Assembly: GCF_022385335.1 (NCBI RefSeq)
Contig: NZ_CP092431.1
Location: 5,952,001-6,016,000 of the forward strand
Length of the DNA stretch: 64,000 nt
Reading direction: 5' to 3'
Source: Streptomyces deccanensis
GTDB lineage: Bacteria > Actinomycetota > Actinomycetes > Streptomycetales > Streptomycetaceae
Shown here: piece after piece, positions 1 to 7,913 of the stretch
How the letters are laid out: the number at the start of each line of letters is the position of its first letter
Position numbering within the stretch: the first letter of the stretch is position 1
Position numbers and translations under genes: made by a program
The notes under the pieces: model-generated
What the model saw: only the letters and a program-made list of their open reading frames with translations
Database searches by the model: none
Told to the model about the DNA's origin: nothing

Positions 1-28
1 AACCGCGGCGCCGAAAAGCGCCGCGGTT
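1..28 (-). terminator. Intrinsic terminator of the ATPase gene
   Basis: A perfect 11-bp inverted repeat (1-11 and 18-28) with loop CGAAAA touches the stop codon of the minus-strand ATPase gene. It could act on both strands, but the neighbour to the left is outside the window. Confidence 0.8.
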
Positions 29-546
29 CACCTACGGGCGGACGGGTGGCCCGGCGCCGGCTCCACCTGGAACAGCGCCCACACCACCTTGCCGCTGAGC
101 GCGCCGCCCAGCGGATGCCAGCCCCAGCTGTCCGCGAACGAGTCGACCAGGAACAGCCCTCGCCCCGACTCCGCCGCGAAGTCCTCGGAGTCGCCCGCGA
201 CCGGGCTGTCGTGACTGGGGTCGCGCACCGCGCACACCAACCGCTCGGTCCAGCGCATCAAGTGCAGCCGCACGGGCGGGTCCTGGGCCGGGTCCGCCCC
301 GTTGCCGACGGGCAGGCCGTGCCGCAGGGCGTTGGTGACGAGCTCCGAGACCACGAGGCAGACGTCGTCGAACCGTTCGTCCAACCGCCACTGGTCGAGG
401 GTGCCCCGGGTGAACTGCCGTGCCTCGCGCACCGCTTCGTAGCGGGGCGGCAGCGCGCAGGACGCGGCGTCGGACACGGTCGCGGGATCAAGTGGCGGAA
501 GTCCCTGCCGTAAGGGTTCGAGCATGGTCGATCCATTCGTCCCCAT
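28..546 (-). CDS. Anti-sigma-factor-type ATP-binding protein
   Basis: A 172-aa protein with a GHKL/HATPase_c fold of the RsbW/SpoIIAB type. The N box is SELVTNALRHG and the ATP-lid glycine region is SGRGLFLVDSFADSWG. Such single-domain ATPases bind sigma factors or anti-sigma antagonists, and Streptomyces has dozens. The ATG at 546 was chosen because homology only begins near there and GGGAG lies upstream; the frame stays open to 798 but that extension is low-complexity. It is divergent from an XRE/DUF5753 regulator, a common Streptomyces pairing related to the whiJ loci, although no DUF397 (BldB-like) gene is present here. The partner sigma factor cannot be named. Confidence 0.85.
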   Translation of the reverse strand: MGTNGSTMLEPLRQGLPPLDPATVSDAASCALPPRYEAVREARQFTRGTLDQWRLDERFDDVCLVVSELVTNALRHGLPVGNGADPAQDPPVRLHLMRWTERLVCAVRDPSHDSPVAGDSEDFAAESGRGLFLVDSFADSWGWHPLGGALSGKVVWALFQVEPAPGHPSARR

Positions 547-931
547 GCGAGGCACTCCCGGGAGTTCGCGGTCGTTGCGATGCAGCGGTGGCGCGGGACC
601 ATGGTTTCTGATGCGTACAGCAGATGCAAGGGCAGATGCACGTGCACGCGCCCGAATTGGACCTTCACATACCGCTTGCTGAACATTTCTTCTGTCGCCC
701 AGATCGCTTCCGTCGGGCTCCGGCTGACGATTTCCTGGCGACTTTCTGGCGATCTCCTGTGTCCGTGGGGTGTTCTTCGCGACGCATCTCGGCCACACTC
801 CCTTCTCTCCTCCCTCGTCTCATCCGTCTCAGAAGTTGAAGACTTTCCATTTCTGTAACCGGGCGAGTGCGGATCGGAGTGGATTAGTGGCAGACTGCGG
901 CCCCTGAAGAAGTTGGGGAGGCTGGACGAAC
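547..931. promoter_or_regulatory. Divergent intergenic region, 385 bp
   Basis: This region separates the ATPase and XRE genes and should hold both promoters. It contains a TGCACGTGCA palindrome (637-646) and three 11-bp tandem units (724-756: CTGACGATTTC, CTGGCGACTTT, CTGGCGATCTC). It is less GC-rich than the flanking genes. No clear sigma-70 hexamer pair was recognised. Confidence 0.45.
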
Positions 932-1795
932 GTGGGCGCCGGTGAATCGAGCGGGTCGGTGGTGAGGCGGATGCTGCTGGGCTCGCACCTCAGGCGGCTG
1001 CGCGAGTCGCAGGGGATCACCCGGGAGAAGGCCGGGTACTCGATCCGCTCCTCCGAGTCGAAGATCAGTCGGATGGAACTCGGCCGGGTCAGCTTCAAGA
1101 CCCGTGACGTGGAGGACCTGTTGACCCTCTACGGCGTCACCGACGAGACCGAGCGCACCTCGCTGCTCTCCCTGGCGAAGGAAGCCAACGTCGCGGGCTG
1201 GTGGCACAGTTACTCGGACGTCCTGCCCAGCTGGTTCCCCACCTACGTCGGCCTGGAAGCGGCGGCCCACCTCATCCGCAGCTACGAAGTCCAGTTCGTG
1301 CACGGTCTGTTGCAGACCGAGGCGTACGCCCACGCGGTCGTCTCCCGGGGCATGCGGGGCGCGAGCGAGGCCGAGATCGACAAGCGGGTCGCCCTGCGCA
1401 TGGAGCGCCAGAAGTACCTGGTGGCCGAGAGCGCCCCGGAGTTCCACTGCGTCCTCGACGAGGCCGCGCTGCGCCGGCCGTACGGCGACCGGGACGTGAT
1501 GCGGGGGCAGCTCCAGCATCTGATCGACATCTCGGAGCGCCCGAACGTGACGGTCCAGGTCATGCCGTTCAGCTTCGGCGGTCACTCCGGCGAGAGCGGT
1601 GCCTTCACCCTGTTGAGCTTCCCCGAGTCCGACCTCACCGACGTCGTCTATCTCGAACAGCTCACCAGCGCCCTCTACCTGGACAAGGCCGAGGACATCG
1701 CGCAGTACGAGCGGGCGATCAAGCGGCTCCAGGACGACAGCCCGTCCCCGGCCGAGAGCAGGGACCTGCTGCGGGGGCTCATCCAGCTCTCCTGA
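932..1795 (+). CDS. XRE-family regulator with DUF5753 domain
   Basis: A 287-aa protein. The N-terminal helix-turn-helix (about residues 13-70) includes LRRLRESQGITREKAGYSI and SESKISRMELGR. The remainder (about 95-280) is the DUF5753 ligand/effector domain, with FVHGLLQTEAYA, LRMERQ and the FHCVLDEAALRRP segment typical of the family. These WhiJ-like proteins act with neighbouring BldB-type or ATPase partners in Streptomyces development, but the specific role here is unknown. The GTG start is preceded by GGGGAGG. The next gene is on the same strand 122 bp downstream but looks independent. Confidence 0.9.
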   Translation: MGAGESSGSVVRRMLLGSHLRRLRESQGITREKAGYSIRSSESKISRMELGRVSFKTRDVEDLLTLYGVTDETERTSLLSLAKEANVAGWWHSYSDVLPSWFPTYVGLEAAAHLIRSYEVQFVHGLLQTEAYAHAVVSRGMRGASEAEIDKRVALRMERQKYLVAESAPEFHCVLDEAALRRPYGDRDVMRGQLQHLIDISERPNVTVQVMPFSFGGHSGESGAFTLLSFPESDLTDVVYLEQLTSALYLDKAEDIAQYERAIKRLQDDSPSPAESRDLLRGLIQLS

Positions 1796-1917
1796 GCGCT
1801 GAGTCCTGAGTGCCGCGAGTCTTCACAGAGTCTCCCGAGTAGCTCTCCAACTCCCTTTACCCACCAGTACGATGACGAGTGATCAATCTTGATCGATGCC
1901 GACTGATTGAGGATCAC

Positions 1918-3378
1918 ATGTCGTCCTACTTCACCGACCTGGCCCAGCAGTACATCGGCGGCGAGTGGCGCCCGGGCTCCGGCTCCTGGGACATCATCGA
2001 CTTCAACCCCTACGACGACGCGAAGCTCGCGTCGATCACCATCGCCACGGTCGACGAGGTGGACGAGGCCTACCGGGCCGCCCAGGCGGCCCAGAAGGAC
2101 TGGGCCGAGGTCAACGCCTATGCGCGTCGCGCGGTCTTCGAGAAGGCCCTGAAGGTCATCGAGGAGCGCGAGCAGGAGATCACCGAGGTGATCATCGCGG
2201 AGCTCGGCGGCACATATCTGAAGGCCGGGTTCGAACTGCACCTCGCCAAGGAGTTCCTGCGCGAATCGATTCAGCTGGCGCTGCGTCCCGAGGGCAGAAT
2301 CCTTCCGTCGCCGATCGACGGCAAGGAGAACCGCCTCTACCGCGTACCGGTCGGCGTCGTGGGCGTCATCAGCCCCTTCAACTTCCCCTTCCTGCTCTCC
2401 CTCAAGTCGGTCGCCCCCGCCCTCGCGCTCGGCAACGGCGTCGTGCTGAAGCCGCACCAGAACACCCCCATCACCGGTGGCACCCTGGTCGCGAAGATCT
2501 TCGAGGAGGCCGGCCTGCCCGGCGGGCTGCTCAACGTCGTCGTCACCGACATCGCCGAGATAGGCGACGCCTTCATCGAGCACCCGATCCCCAAGCTGAT
2601 CTCCTTCACCGGCTCCGACAAGGTCGGCCGCCACGTCGCCACCGTCGCCGCCGCGAACTTCAAGCGCACCATCCTCGAACTGGGCGGCAACAGCGCCCTG
2701 GTGGTCCTGGACGACGCGGACATCGACTACGCCGTCGACGCGGCCGTCTTCTCGCGCTACGTCCACCAGGGCCAGGTCTGCATGGCCGCCAACCGCGTGC
2801 TGGTCGACCGCGCGGTGCGGGCCGAGTTCACCGAGAAGTTCGTGGCCAAGGTGAAGTCCCTGAAGGTCGGCGACCCGAGCGACCCGAGCACGGTCATCGG
2901 CCCGGTGATCAACTCCTCGCAGGCGGACTCGCTCAAGTCCGTCGTCGAGCAGGCCCTCGCGGAGGGCGCCACCGCGCTCGTCCACGGCTCCACGACCGAC
3001 AACCTGGTCGAGCCGTCCGTCCTCACCGACGTCCCCGCCGGCTCCGCCCTCCTTCAGCAGGAGGTCTTCGGCCCGGTCGTCTTCCTCATCCCCTTCGACG
3101 GCGAGGAGGAGGCCGTCCGCATTGTCAACGACACCCCCTACGGCCTCAGCGGCGCCGTCCACACCGGCGACATCGAGCGGGGTGTCGCGTTCGCCAAGCA
3201 GATCGACACCGGCATGTTCCACGTCAACGACGGCACCGTCCACGACGAGCCCCTCGTCCCCTTCGGCGGCGAGAAGCACTCCGGCATCGGCCGCCTCAAC
3301 GGCGAGACCACGGTCGACGCCTTCACCACCCAGAAGTGGATCTCGGTCCAGCACAAGCGGAGCTTCTTCCCCTTCTGA
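1918..3378 (+). CDS. Aldehyde dehydrogenase (benzaldehyde/vanillin dehydrogenase-like)
   Basis: A 486-aa NAD(P)-dependent aldehyde dehydrogenase, oxidising an aldehyde to its acid. The catalytic base Glu254 is in LELGGN, the nucleophile Cys288 in QGQVCMAANR, and the cofactor segment GVISPFNFP is at about 149-157. The C-terminal PFGGEKHSGIGR motif is intact. Overall it most resembles the aromatic-aldehyde branch of the family, but the substrate is not fixed by sequence. The ATG at 1918 is preceded by GAGGA; the frame is open further upstream but the homology starts here. A strong hairpin follows at 3416-3452, so it is probably monocistronic. Confidence 0.9.
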   Translation: MSSYFTDLAQQYIGGEWRPGSGSWDIIDFNPYDDAKLASITIATVDEVDEAYRAAQAAQKDWAEVNAYARRAVFEKALKVIEEREQEITEVIIAELGGTYLKAGFELHLAKEFLRESIQLALRPEGRILPSPIDGKENRLYRVPVGVVGVISPFNFPFLLSLKSVAPALALGNGVVLKPHQNTPITGGTLVAKIFEEAGLPGGLLNVVVTDIAEIGDAFIEHPIPKLISFTGSDKVGRHVATVAAANFKRTILELGGNSALVVLDDADIDYAVDAAVFSRYVHQGQVCMAANRVLVDRAVRAEFTEKFVAKVKSLKVGDPSDPSTVIGPVINSSQADSLKSVVEQALAEGATALVHGSTTDNLVEPSVLTDVPAGSALLQQEVFGPVVFLIPFDGEEEAVRIVNDTPYGLSGAVHTGDIERGVAFAKQIDTGMFHVNDGTVHDEPLVPFGGEKHSGIGRLNGETTVDAFTTQKWISVQHKRSFFPF

Positions 3379-3415
3379 GGGCCACGCCCTTCCGGGGCCG
3401 AGGACCACGCGCGGA

Positions 3416-3452
3416 CAGACACGCACCCGGCCGAACCGTAGGTGCGTGTCTG
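3416..3452 (+). terminator. Terminator after aldehyde dehydrogenase
   Basis: Perfect 12-bp stem CAGACACGCACC / GGTGCGTGTCTG with a 13-nt loop, 38 bp after the stop codon. There is no T-run, as is usual in Streptomyces. Confidence 0.7.
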
Positions 3453-3533
3453 CCCCGTATCCCGTCGCGCCGGGCGCGGTCCGAGGCGCCGGGTGCGGGT
3501 CGGGGTGATCGCGGCTGGTTCTACGCTGGGCCC

Positions 3534-4175
3534 ATGTCAGCGATCCGTCTTCTCGTGCTCGGCGCCGTGCGCCAGCACGGGCGGGCCCACGGGTACCAGG
3601 TGCGCAACGACCTGGAGTACTGGGGCGCGCACGAGTGGTCCAACGCCAAGCCCGGCTCGATCTACCACGCCCTGAAGCAGATGGCGAAACAGGGCCTGCT
3701 GGTCGCGCACGAGATCGCCCCCTCCACGGCCGGCGGGCCGCCCCGCACGGAGTACACGATCACCGAGGCCGGCACCGAGGAGTTCTTCGGGCTGCTGCGG
3801 GAGTCCCTCGCCACCTACCACCAGAAGCCGGACGTGCTCTCCGCCGGGCTCGGCTTCATGGTCGACCTCGGCCGCGCGGAGGTGCTCGCCCTCCTGGAGG
3901 AGCGCGTGAAGGCCATCGGCGCCTGGCGCGAGGGCATCACCGAGTACTACGCCCCCGAGAAGGGCCCGGCCCAGTTCGGGCACATCGGCGAGATCATGAA
4001 CTTCTGGCTCGACTCCTCCGACAGCGGCGCCGAGTGGACCCGCAGCCTCATCGACCGCATCCGCGGCGGCGCCTACACCTTCGCGGGGGAGGGCGAGCCG
4101 TTCGTCGGCGTCCTCGCGGAGGGCCAGGACAACCCGTACGCGACCGGTGAGCGGCACCCGGGGGACGACCGCTAA
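3534..4175 (+). CDS. PadR-family transcriptional regulator
   Basis: A 213-aa PadR protein. The winged helix-turn-helix occupies about residues 1-85 (LLVLGAVRQHGRAHGYQVRN, the GSIYHALKQM recognition segment, and the wing RTEYTITEAG). A C-terminal dimerisation domain follows (about 90-190). PadR repressors often control an adjacent ABC exporter, and here a DrrAB-type pair starts 110 bp downstream on the same strand. The stop codon lies inside the first of two related 18-bp palindromic sites that flank the exporter promoter, which supports local control. The ATG start has no strong Shine-Dalgarno. Confidence 0.92.
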   Translation: MSAIRLLVLGAVRQHGRAHGYQVRNDLEYWGAHEWSNAKPGSIYHALKQMAKQGLLVAHEIAPSTAGGPPRTEYTITEAGTEEFFGLLRESLATYHQKPDVLSAGLGFMVDLGRAEVLALLEERVKAIGAWREGITEYYAPEKGPAQFGHIGEIMNFWLDSSDSGAEWTRSLIDRIRGGAYTFAGEGEPFVGVLAEGQDNPYATGERHPGDDR

Positions 4176-4189
4176 TCAAGTTTGACCAC
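4172..4189 (+). promoter_or_regulatory. Candidate PadR operator 1
   Basis: CTAATCAAGTTTGACCAC matches 15 of 18 bases of the perfect palindrome at 4218-4235. It overlaps the PadR stop codon and the -35 element TTGACC of the predicted exporter promoter. Confidence 0.65.
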
Positions 4190-4210
4190 GGGCCGTCGAG
4201 GGTTTACCTT
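4182..4210 (+). promoter_or_regulatory. Predicted promoter of the ABC exporter
   Basis: -35 TTGACC (4182-4187), 17-bp spacer, -10 TACCTT (4205-4210). Transcription would start near 4217, at the edge of operator 2. Confidence 0.65.
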
Positions 4211-4217
4211 CGTCGGT

Positions 4218-4235
4218 GTAGTCAAGTTTGACTAC
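4218..4235 (+). promoter_or_regulatory. Candidate PadR operator 2 (perfect palindrome)
   Basis: GTAGTCAA-GT-TTGACTAC is a perfect 8-bp inverted repeat with a 2-bp centre, placed at the predicted transcription start. Together with operator 1, 46 bp upstream, it brackets the promoter. Confidence 0.7.
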
Positions 4236-4285
4236 TGTGGTGGAGGTGAGCGGTGGAGCGGACAGCGACCGAGAGGAAGGCCCCG

Positions 4286-5284
4286 ATGACGGACGCGGCG
4301 ATCACGGTCGAAGGAGTGCGCAAGGTCTACGGCGGCGGGAAGAGCGGGAAGGGCGGGAAGAGCGCCAGGGGCGGCAAGGTCGCCCTCGACGGACTGGATC
4401 TCCGCGTGGCGCGCGGCACCGTGCACGGGATCCTCGGTCCCAACGGCGCGGGCAAGACGACCCTGGTCAGGATCCTGGCCACCCTGCTGCGGCCGGACGC
4501 GGGCCGGGTCGAGGTCGCGGGGCACGACGTGGTGGCGCACGCGCGCGAGGTGCGCTTCCGCATCGGCCTGCTCGGCCAGCATGCCGCACTCGACGAGGAG
4601 CTCGGCGGCCGGCAGAACCTGGAGATGTTCGGCCGTCTCCACCACCTGGGCGCCCGCCACGCACGCGTGCGGGCCGACGAACTCCTGGAGCGGTTCGGCC
4701 TCGGCGACACCGGCCGCAAGGCCGTCAAGCAGTACAGCGGCGGTATGCGGCGCCGCCTCGACCTCGCCGCGTCCCTCATCACCGAACCGGAGGTGCTCTT
4801 CCTGGACGAGCCGACGACCGGCCTCGACCCGCGCGGCCGCACCGAGGTCTGGGACTCCGTCCGCTCCCTGGTCGGCGGCGGTACGACGGTCCTGCTCACC
4901 ACCCAGTACCTGGAGGAGGCCGACCAGCTCGCCGACCGGATCTCCGTGGTCGACGGCGGCCGGGTCGTCGCCGACGGCACGGCGGACGAGCTCAAGCGCC
5001 TGACCGGCGGCGACCGCATCGACCTCGTCCTGCGCGACGCCGGGCAACTGGGCGCCGCCACGGCCCTGTTGCCGGTCCCCGAGGGCGACATCACGGTCGA
5101 CACCGACCGCCGCCGCCTCAGCGCCCCGGTCACCGACCGCATGAGGGCTCTCACCACGGTCGTCCGCGCCCTCGCCGACGCCGGCATCGAGGCCGAGGAC
5201 ATCGCCCTGCGCCGCCCGACCCTGGACGAGGTGTTCCTGCACCTCACCGGGGACGACCGTACGAAGGAGGCCGTACGAGCATGA
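4286..5284 (+). CDS. DrrA-type ABC transporter ATP-binding protein
   Basis: A 332-aa ATPase of the daunorubicin-resistance (DrrA) class, energising an efflux permease. Walker A is GPNGAGKTT, the signature [11 protein letters not shown], Walker [13 protein letters not shown], and the switch region TTQYLEEAD has Gln in place of the usual His, as is usual for DrrA proteins. A DrrA-type C-terminal extension follows (about 235-332). Odd feature: a Gly/Lys-rich insert (about residues 14-31, [18 protein letters not shown]) between the A-loop Tyr and Walker A. The ATG at 4286 follows AGAGGAAGG; a GTG at 4253 with GGAGG is a possible longer start. The permease start overlaps its stop (ATGA). Confidence 0.92.
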   Translation: MTDAAITVEGVRKVYGGGKSGKGGKSARGGKVALDGLDLRVARGTVHGILGPNGAGKTTLVRILATLLRPDAGRVEVAGHDVVAHAREVRFRIGLLGQHAALDEELGGRQNLEMFGRLHHLGARHARVRADELLERFGLGDTGRKAVKQYSGGMRRRLDLAASLITEPEVLFLDEPTTGLDPRGRTEVWDSVRSLVGGGTTVLLTTQYLEEADQLADRISVVDGGRVVADGTADELKRLTGGDRIDLVLRDAGQLGAATALLPVPEGDITVDTDRRRLSAPVTDRMRALTTVVRALADAGIEAEDIALRRPTLDEVFLHLTGDDRTKEAVRA

Positions 5285-6078
5285 CCACCACGACACCGAC
5301 GACCGCGCACACGGCGGTGGGCGCGCACGCCCTGGCCGACTCCTGGACCATGACCCGTCGCGAACTCGCCCACTGGGCACGGCAACCGGTGCAGATGCTG
5401 GTCGGGCTGGTCTTCCCCGTGATGCTGCTGCTGATGTTCGGCTATCTGATCGGCGGCGGCCGCGGGGTGACCGGCAGCTACCTCGACTACCTGGTCCCCG
5501 GCATGCTCGCGCTCACCATGGCCTTCGGTCTTGAGGGCACGATGCTCGCCGTCACCCAGGACCTCAACAAGGGGGTGATCGACCGGTTCCGTTCGATGCC
5601 GATGACCAACGGGGCGGTCCTGGTGGGCCGTTCGGTCGCGGACATGCTCCAGTCGGCGGTGGGCCTGGCCGTCCTCATGGCCGTCGCGTTCGCGCTCGGC
5701 TGGCGCGCGCACGGCGGGCCCGCGGCCTTCCTCGGCGCGGTGGGCCTCCTGCTGCTCTTCCGCTTCGCGATGCTGTGGATCGGCATCCACCTCGCGATGC
5801 TGGCCGGCCGACCCGAACTCCTCACCGCCGTACAGATCCTCGTCTGGCCGATCGGCTTCCTCTCCAACGCCCTGGCCACCCCCGCCTCCATGCCCGACTG
5901 GCTCGGCACGGTCGTCGACTGGAACCCGATGTCCCACACGGCGACGGCGGTCCGCCACCTCTTCGGCACCCCGGGCGCCGAAGCGAACCACCTCTGGACA
6001 GCGATCGCCTGGCCCCTAGCGCTACTGGCGATCTTCTTCCCGCTGGCGGTACGCAAGTTCGCCGCCCTGAGCAAGTAG
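5281..6078 (+). CDS. DrrB-type ABC-2 transporter permease
   Basis: A 265-aa integral membrane protein with about six hydrophobic segments (for example 37-57, 109-135, 139-160, 165-180, 185-200 and 240-258) and the ABC-2 motif [16 protein letters not shown] on the cytoplasmic loop. It forms the channel half of the exporter with the ATPase encoded just upstream (4-bp overlap). DrrAB pairs usually export lipophilic drugs or natural products; the substrate here is unknown. Expression should follow the PadR-controlled promoter at 4182-4210. Confidence 0.9.
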   Translation: MTTTTPTTAHTAVGAHALADSWTMTRRELAHWARQPVQMLVGLVFPVMLLLMFGYLIGGGRGVTGSYLDYLVPGMLALTMAFGLEGTMLAVTQDLNKGVIDRFRSMPMTNGAVLVGRSVADMLQSAVGLAVLMAVAFALGWRAHGGPAAFLGAVGLLLLFRFAMLWIGIHLAMLAGRPELLTAVQILVWPIGFLSNALATPASMPDWLGTVVDWNPMSHTATAVRHLFGTPGAEANHLWTAIAWPLALLAIFFPLAVRKFAALSK

Positions 6079-6090
6079 CGGACCAGCACT

Positions 6091-6154
6091 GGAAGGCAGG
6101 GGCGAAGCCCCCGCCCTTCCAGGGGCGCGGGGAACCGCGCGACCAGCCCCCACC
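6091..6154 (+). repeat. Composite hairpin element copy 1 (terminator)
   Basis: A hairpin (6091-6120; GGAAGG...CCTTCC arms around GGGGC/GCCCC) is followed directly by a GCGCGGGGAACCGCGCG core. It lies between the convergent exporter and gad genes. A second small hairpin (AAGGGGC/GCCCCTT, 6175-6191) follows. Confidence 0.7.
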
Positions 6155-6250
6155 GGACGGACGCTTGGGGGTCGAAGGGGCACAGCCCCTTGCCGAGGAT
6201 GGGACGGGTAGGGGTGGCGGGGGGCGAAAGACCCTGCCCGCACCCCCTGA

Positions 6251-7690
6251 CTAGTGATGGAACCCGGTAGCCGCCCCCTTGTCCCGCACCGCCGGCCCCG
6301 ACTGCCGACGAAGCTCCGGCAGCAACCGCCCCAGATCCTCCAGGAACAACCCCGCCAGATCGGACGTGAACCCGTTCCGGCACACCACCCGCAGCACCGA
6401 CAGATCCTCCCGGTTCTCCGGAAACGTGTACGCCGGCACCAGCCACCCCCGCTCCCGCATCCGCCGAGCCACATCGAACACGTCGTACGAGGAGACCCCC
6501 TCCTCCGTCGTGAACGCGAACACCGGCAACTCGTCCCCCCGCGTCAGCAGCCGGAAGTCCCCGAGCTTCCCGACCTCCTCCGCGAGCCCGATCGCCACGT
6601 CCCGCGTCGACTGCTGCACGGCCCGGTACCCCTCCCGCCCGAGCCGCAGGAACGTGTAGTACTGCGCCACGACCTGCGCCCCCGGCCGGGAGAAGTTCAG
6701 CGCGAACGTGGGCATGTCCCCGCCCAGGTAGTTCACCCGGAACACCAGCTCCTCCGGCAGCTCCGCGGCGGACCGCCACAACGCCCAGCCCACGCCCGGA
6801 TACACCAACCCGTACTTGTGCCCGGAGGTGTTGATGGACGACACCCGCGGCAGCCGGAAGTCCCACACCAGCTCCTCGTCGAGGAAGGGCGCGACCATGG
6901 CCCCGGACGCCCCGTCGACATGCACGGGCACATCCAGCCCCGTACGCTCCTGAAGCTCGTCGAGCGCCGCGCACAGCTCCGCGATCGGCTCGTACGACCC
7001 GTCGAAGGTCGACCCGAGGACGCCCACCACCCCGATCGTGTTCTCGTCGCACAGCGCCGCGGCCGCCGCCGGATCGAGGTGGAACCGGTCGCCCTCCATG
7101 GGCACCTGCCGGGCCTCCACCTCCCAGAAAGTGCAGAACTTGTCCCAGCAGACTTGGACGTTGACCCCCATGACCAGATTGGGCCGGGCACCCGCAGACG
7201 GGTACCGGTCGGCGTTCCGCTGCGCCCACCGCCGCTTGAGGGCCATCCCGGCGAGCATGCAGGCCTCGCTGGACCCGGTGGTCGAGCAGCCGACGGCGGC
7301 GGTGGGATCCGGCGCGTTCCACAGATCGGCGAGCATCGAGACACACCGCCGCTCCAGCTCGGCCGTGCGCGGGTACTCGTCCTTGTCGATCATGTTCTTG
7401 TCCCGGCACTCGCCCATCAGCACCCCCGCCTCGGGCTCCATCCAGGTGGTGACGAAGGTGGCGAGGTTCAGCCGGGAGTTGCCGTCCAGCATGAGTTCGT
7501 CGTGGACCAGTTGGTACGCCGTCGACGGTGCCAGCGGCGCCTCGGGCAGCCGGTGTCTGGGCGGGGCCTCGGTCATGCCGCCCACCGGGTTGGCCTGGCC
7601 GTAGAAGGGGTTCACGGCGAGCTGGTGCCCGTCGTTGCGGTGGTGCCCGGGGTCCTGCGGGGCGTCGCTGTCCCATCGGTGCAGTGGCAT
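6251..7690 (-). CDS. gadB: Glutamate decarboxylase
   Basis: A 479-aa PLP enzyme converting L-glutamate to GABA and CO2, consuming a proton. The PLP lysine is Lys292 in TSGHKYGLVYPG, preceded by the cofactor-binding VHVDGASGA. The STTGSSEA phosphate/substrate region and NYLGG are conserved, and length matches the bacterial GAD family (about 466-480). The protein ends FHH, recalling the C-terminal His that closes the active site of E. coli GadB at neutral pH. ATG at 7690 is the conserved start; the frame stays open upstream. It is divergent from a PucR-like regulator. No GABA antiporter gene is adjacent. Confidence 0.93.
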   Translation of the reverse strand: MPLHRWDSDAPQDPGHHRNDGHQLAVNPFYGQANPVGGMTEAPPRHRLPEAPLAPSTAYQLVHDELMLDGNSRLNLATFVTTWMEPEAGVLMGECRDKNMIDKDEYPRTAELERRCVSMLADLWNAPDPTAAVGCSTTGSSEACMLAGMALKRRWAQRNADRYPSAGARPNLVMGVNVQVCWDKFCTFWEVEARQVPMEGDRFHLDPAAAAALCDENTIGVVGVLGSTFDGSYEPIAELCAALDELQERTGLDVPVHVDGASGAMVAPFLDEELVWDFRLPRVSSINTSGHKYGLVYPGVGWALWRSAAELPEELVFRVNYLGGDMPTFALNFSRPGAQVVAQYYTFLRLGREGYRAVQQSTRDVAIGLAEEVGKLGDFRLLTRGDELPVFAFTTEEGVSSYDVFDVARRMRERGWLVPAYTFPENREDLSVLRVVCRNGFTSDLAGLFLEDLGRLLPELRRQSGPAVRDKGAATGFHH

Positions 7691-7913
7691 GTCTTCGACG
7701 GTAGGTCCGCCGCCGGGGGCGCGCACCTCGCGGGTGTGCGGAGGGGTGCGGAGGGGGTGCGGGTGGCCCGTGATGACGATGTGTCGGTCGTATCGTCCGT
7801 CCATTACGCTGCCGAAAGCGCACTGTGCGCATCACGTATCACAAGAGCGAACACAGCAGGTGGAGTTGAGCGTCCCGCGGACCCACGTGCGTGACCGGGG
7901 AGGGACGGCGGAG
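7691..7913. promoter_or_regulatory. gad / PucR divergent control region
   Basis: A 223-bp region holding both promoters. The clearest site is the palindrome GCGCAC-T-GTGCGC at 7818-7830, a candidate operator for the divergent regulator. Confidence 0.5.

Noticed and set aside
580..858. Small plus-strand gene between the ATPase and XRE genes
   Set aside because: No ribosome site or domain, and its composition differs from coding sequence; treated as a divergent control region.
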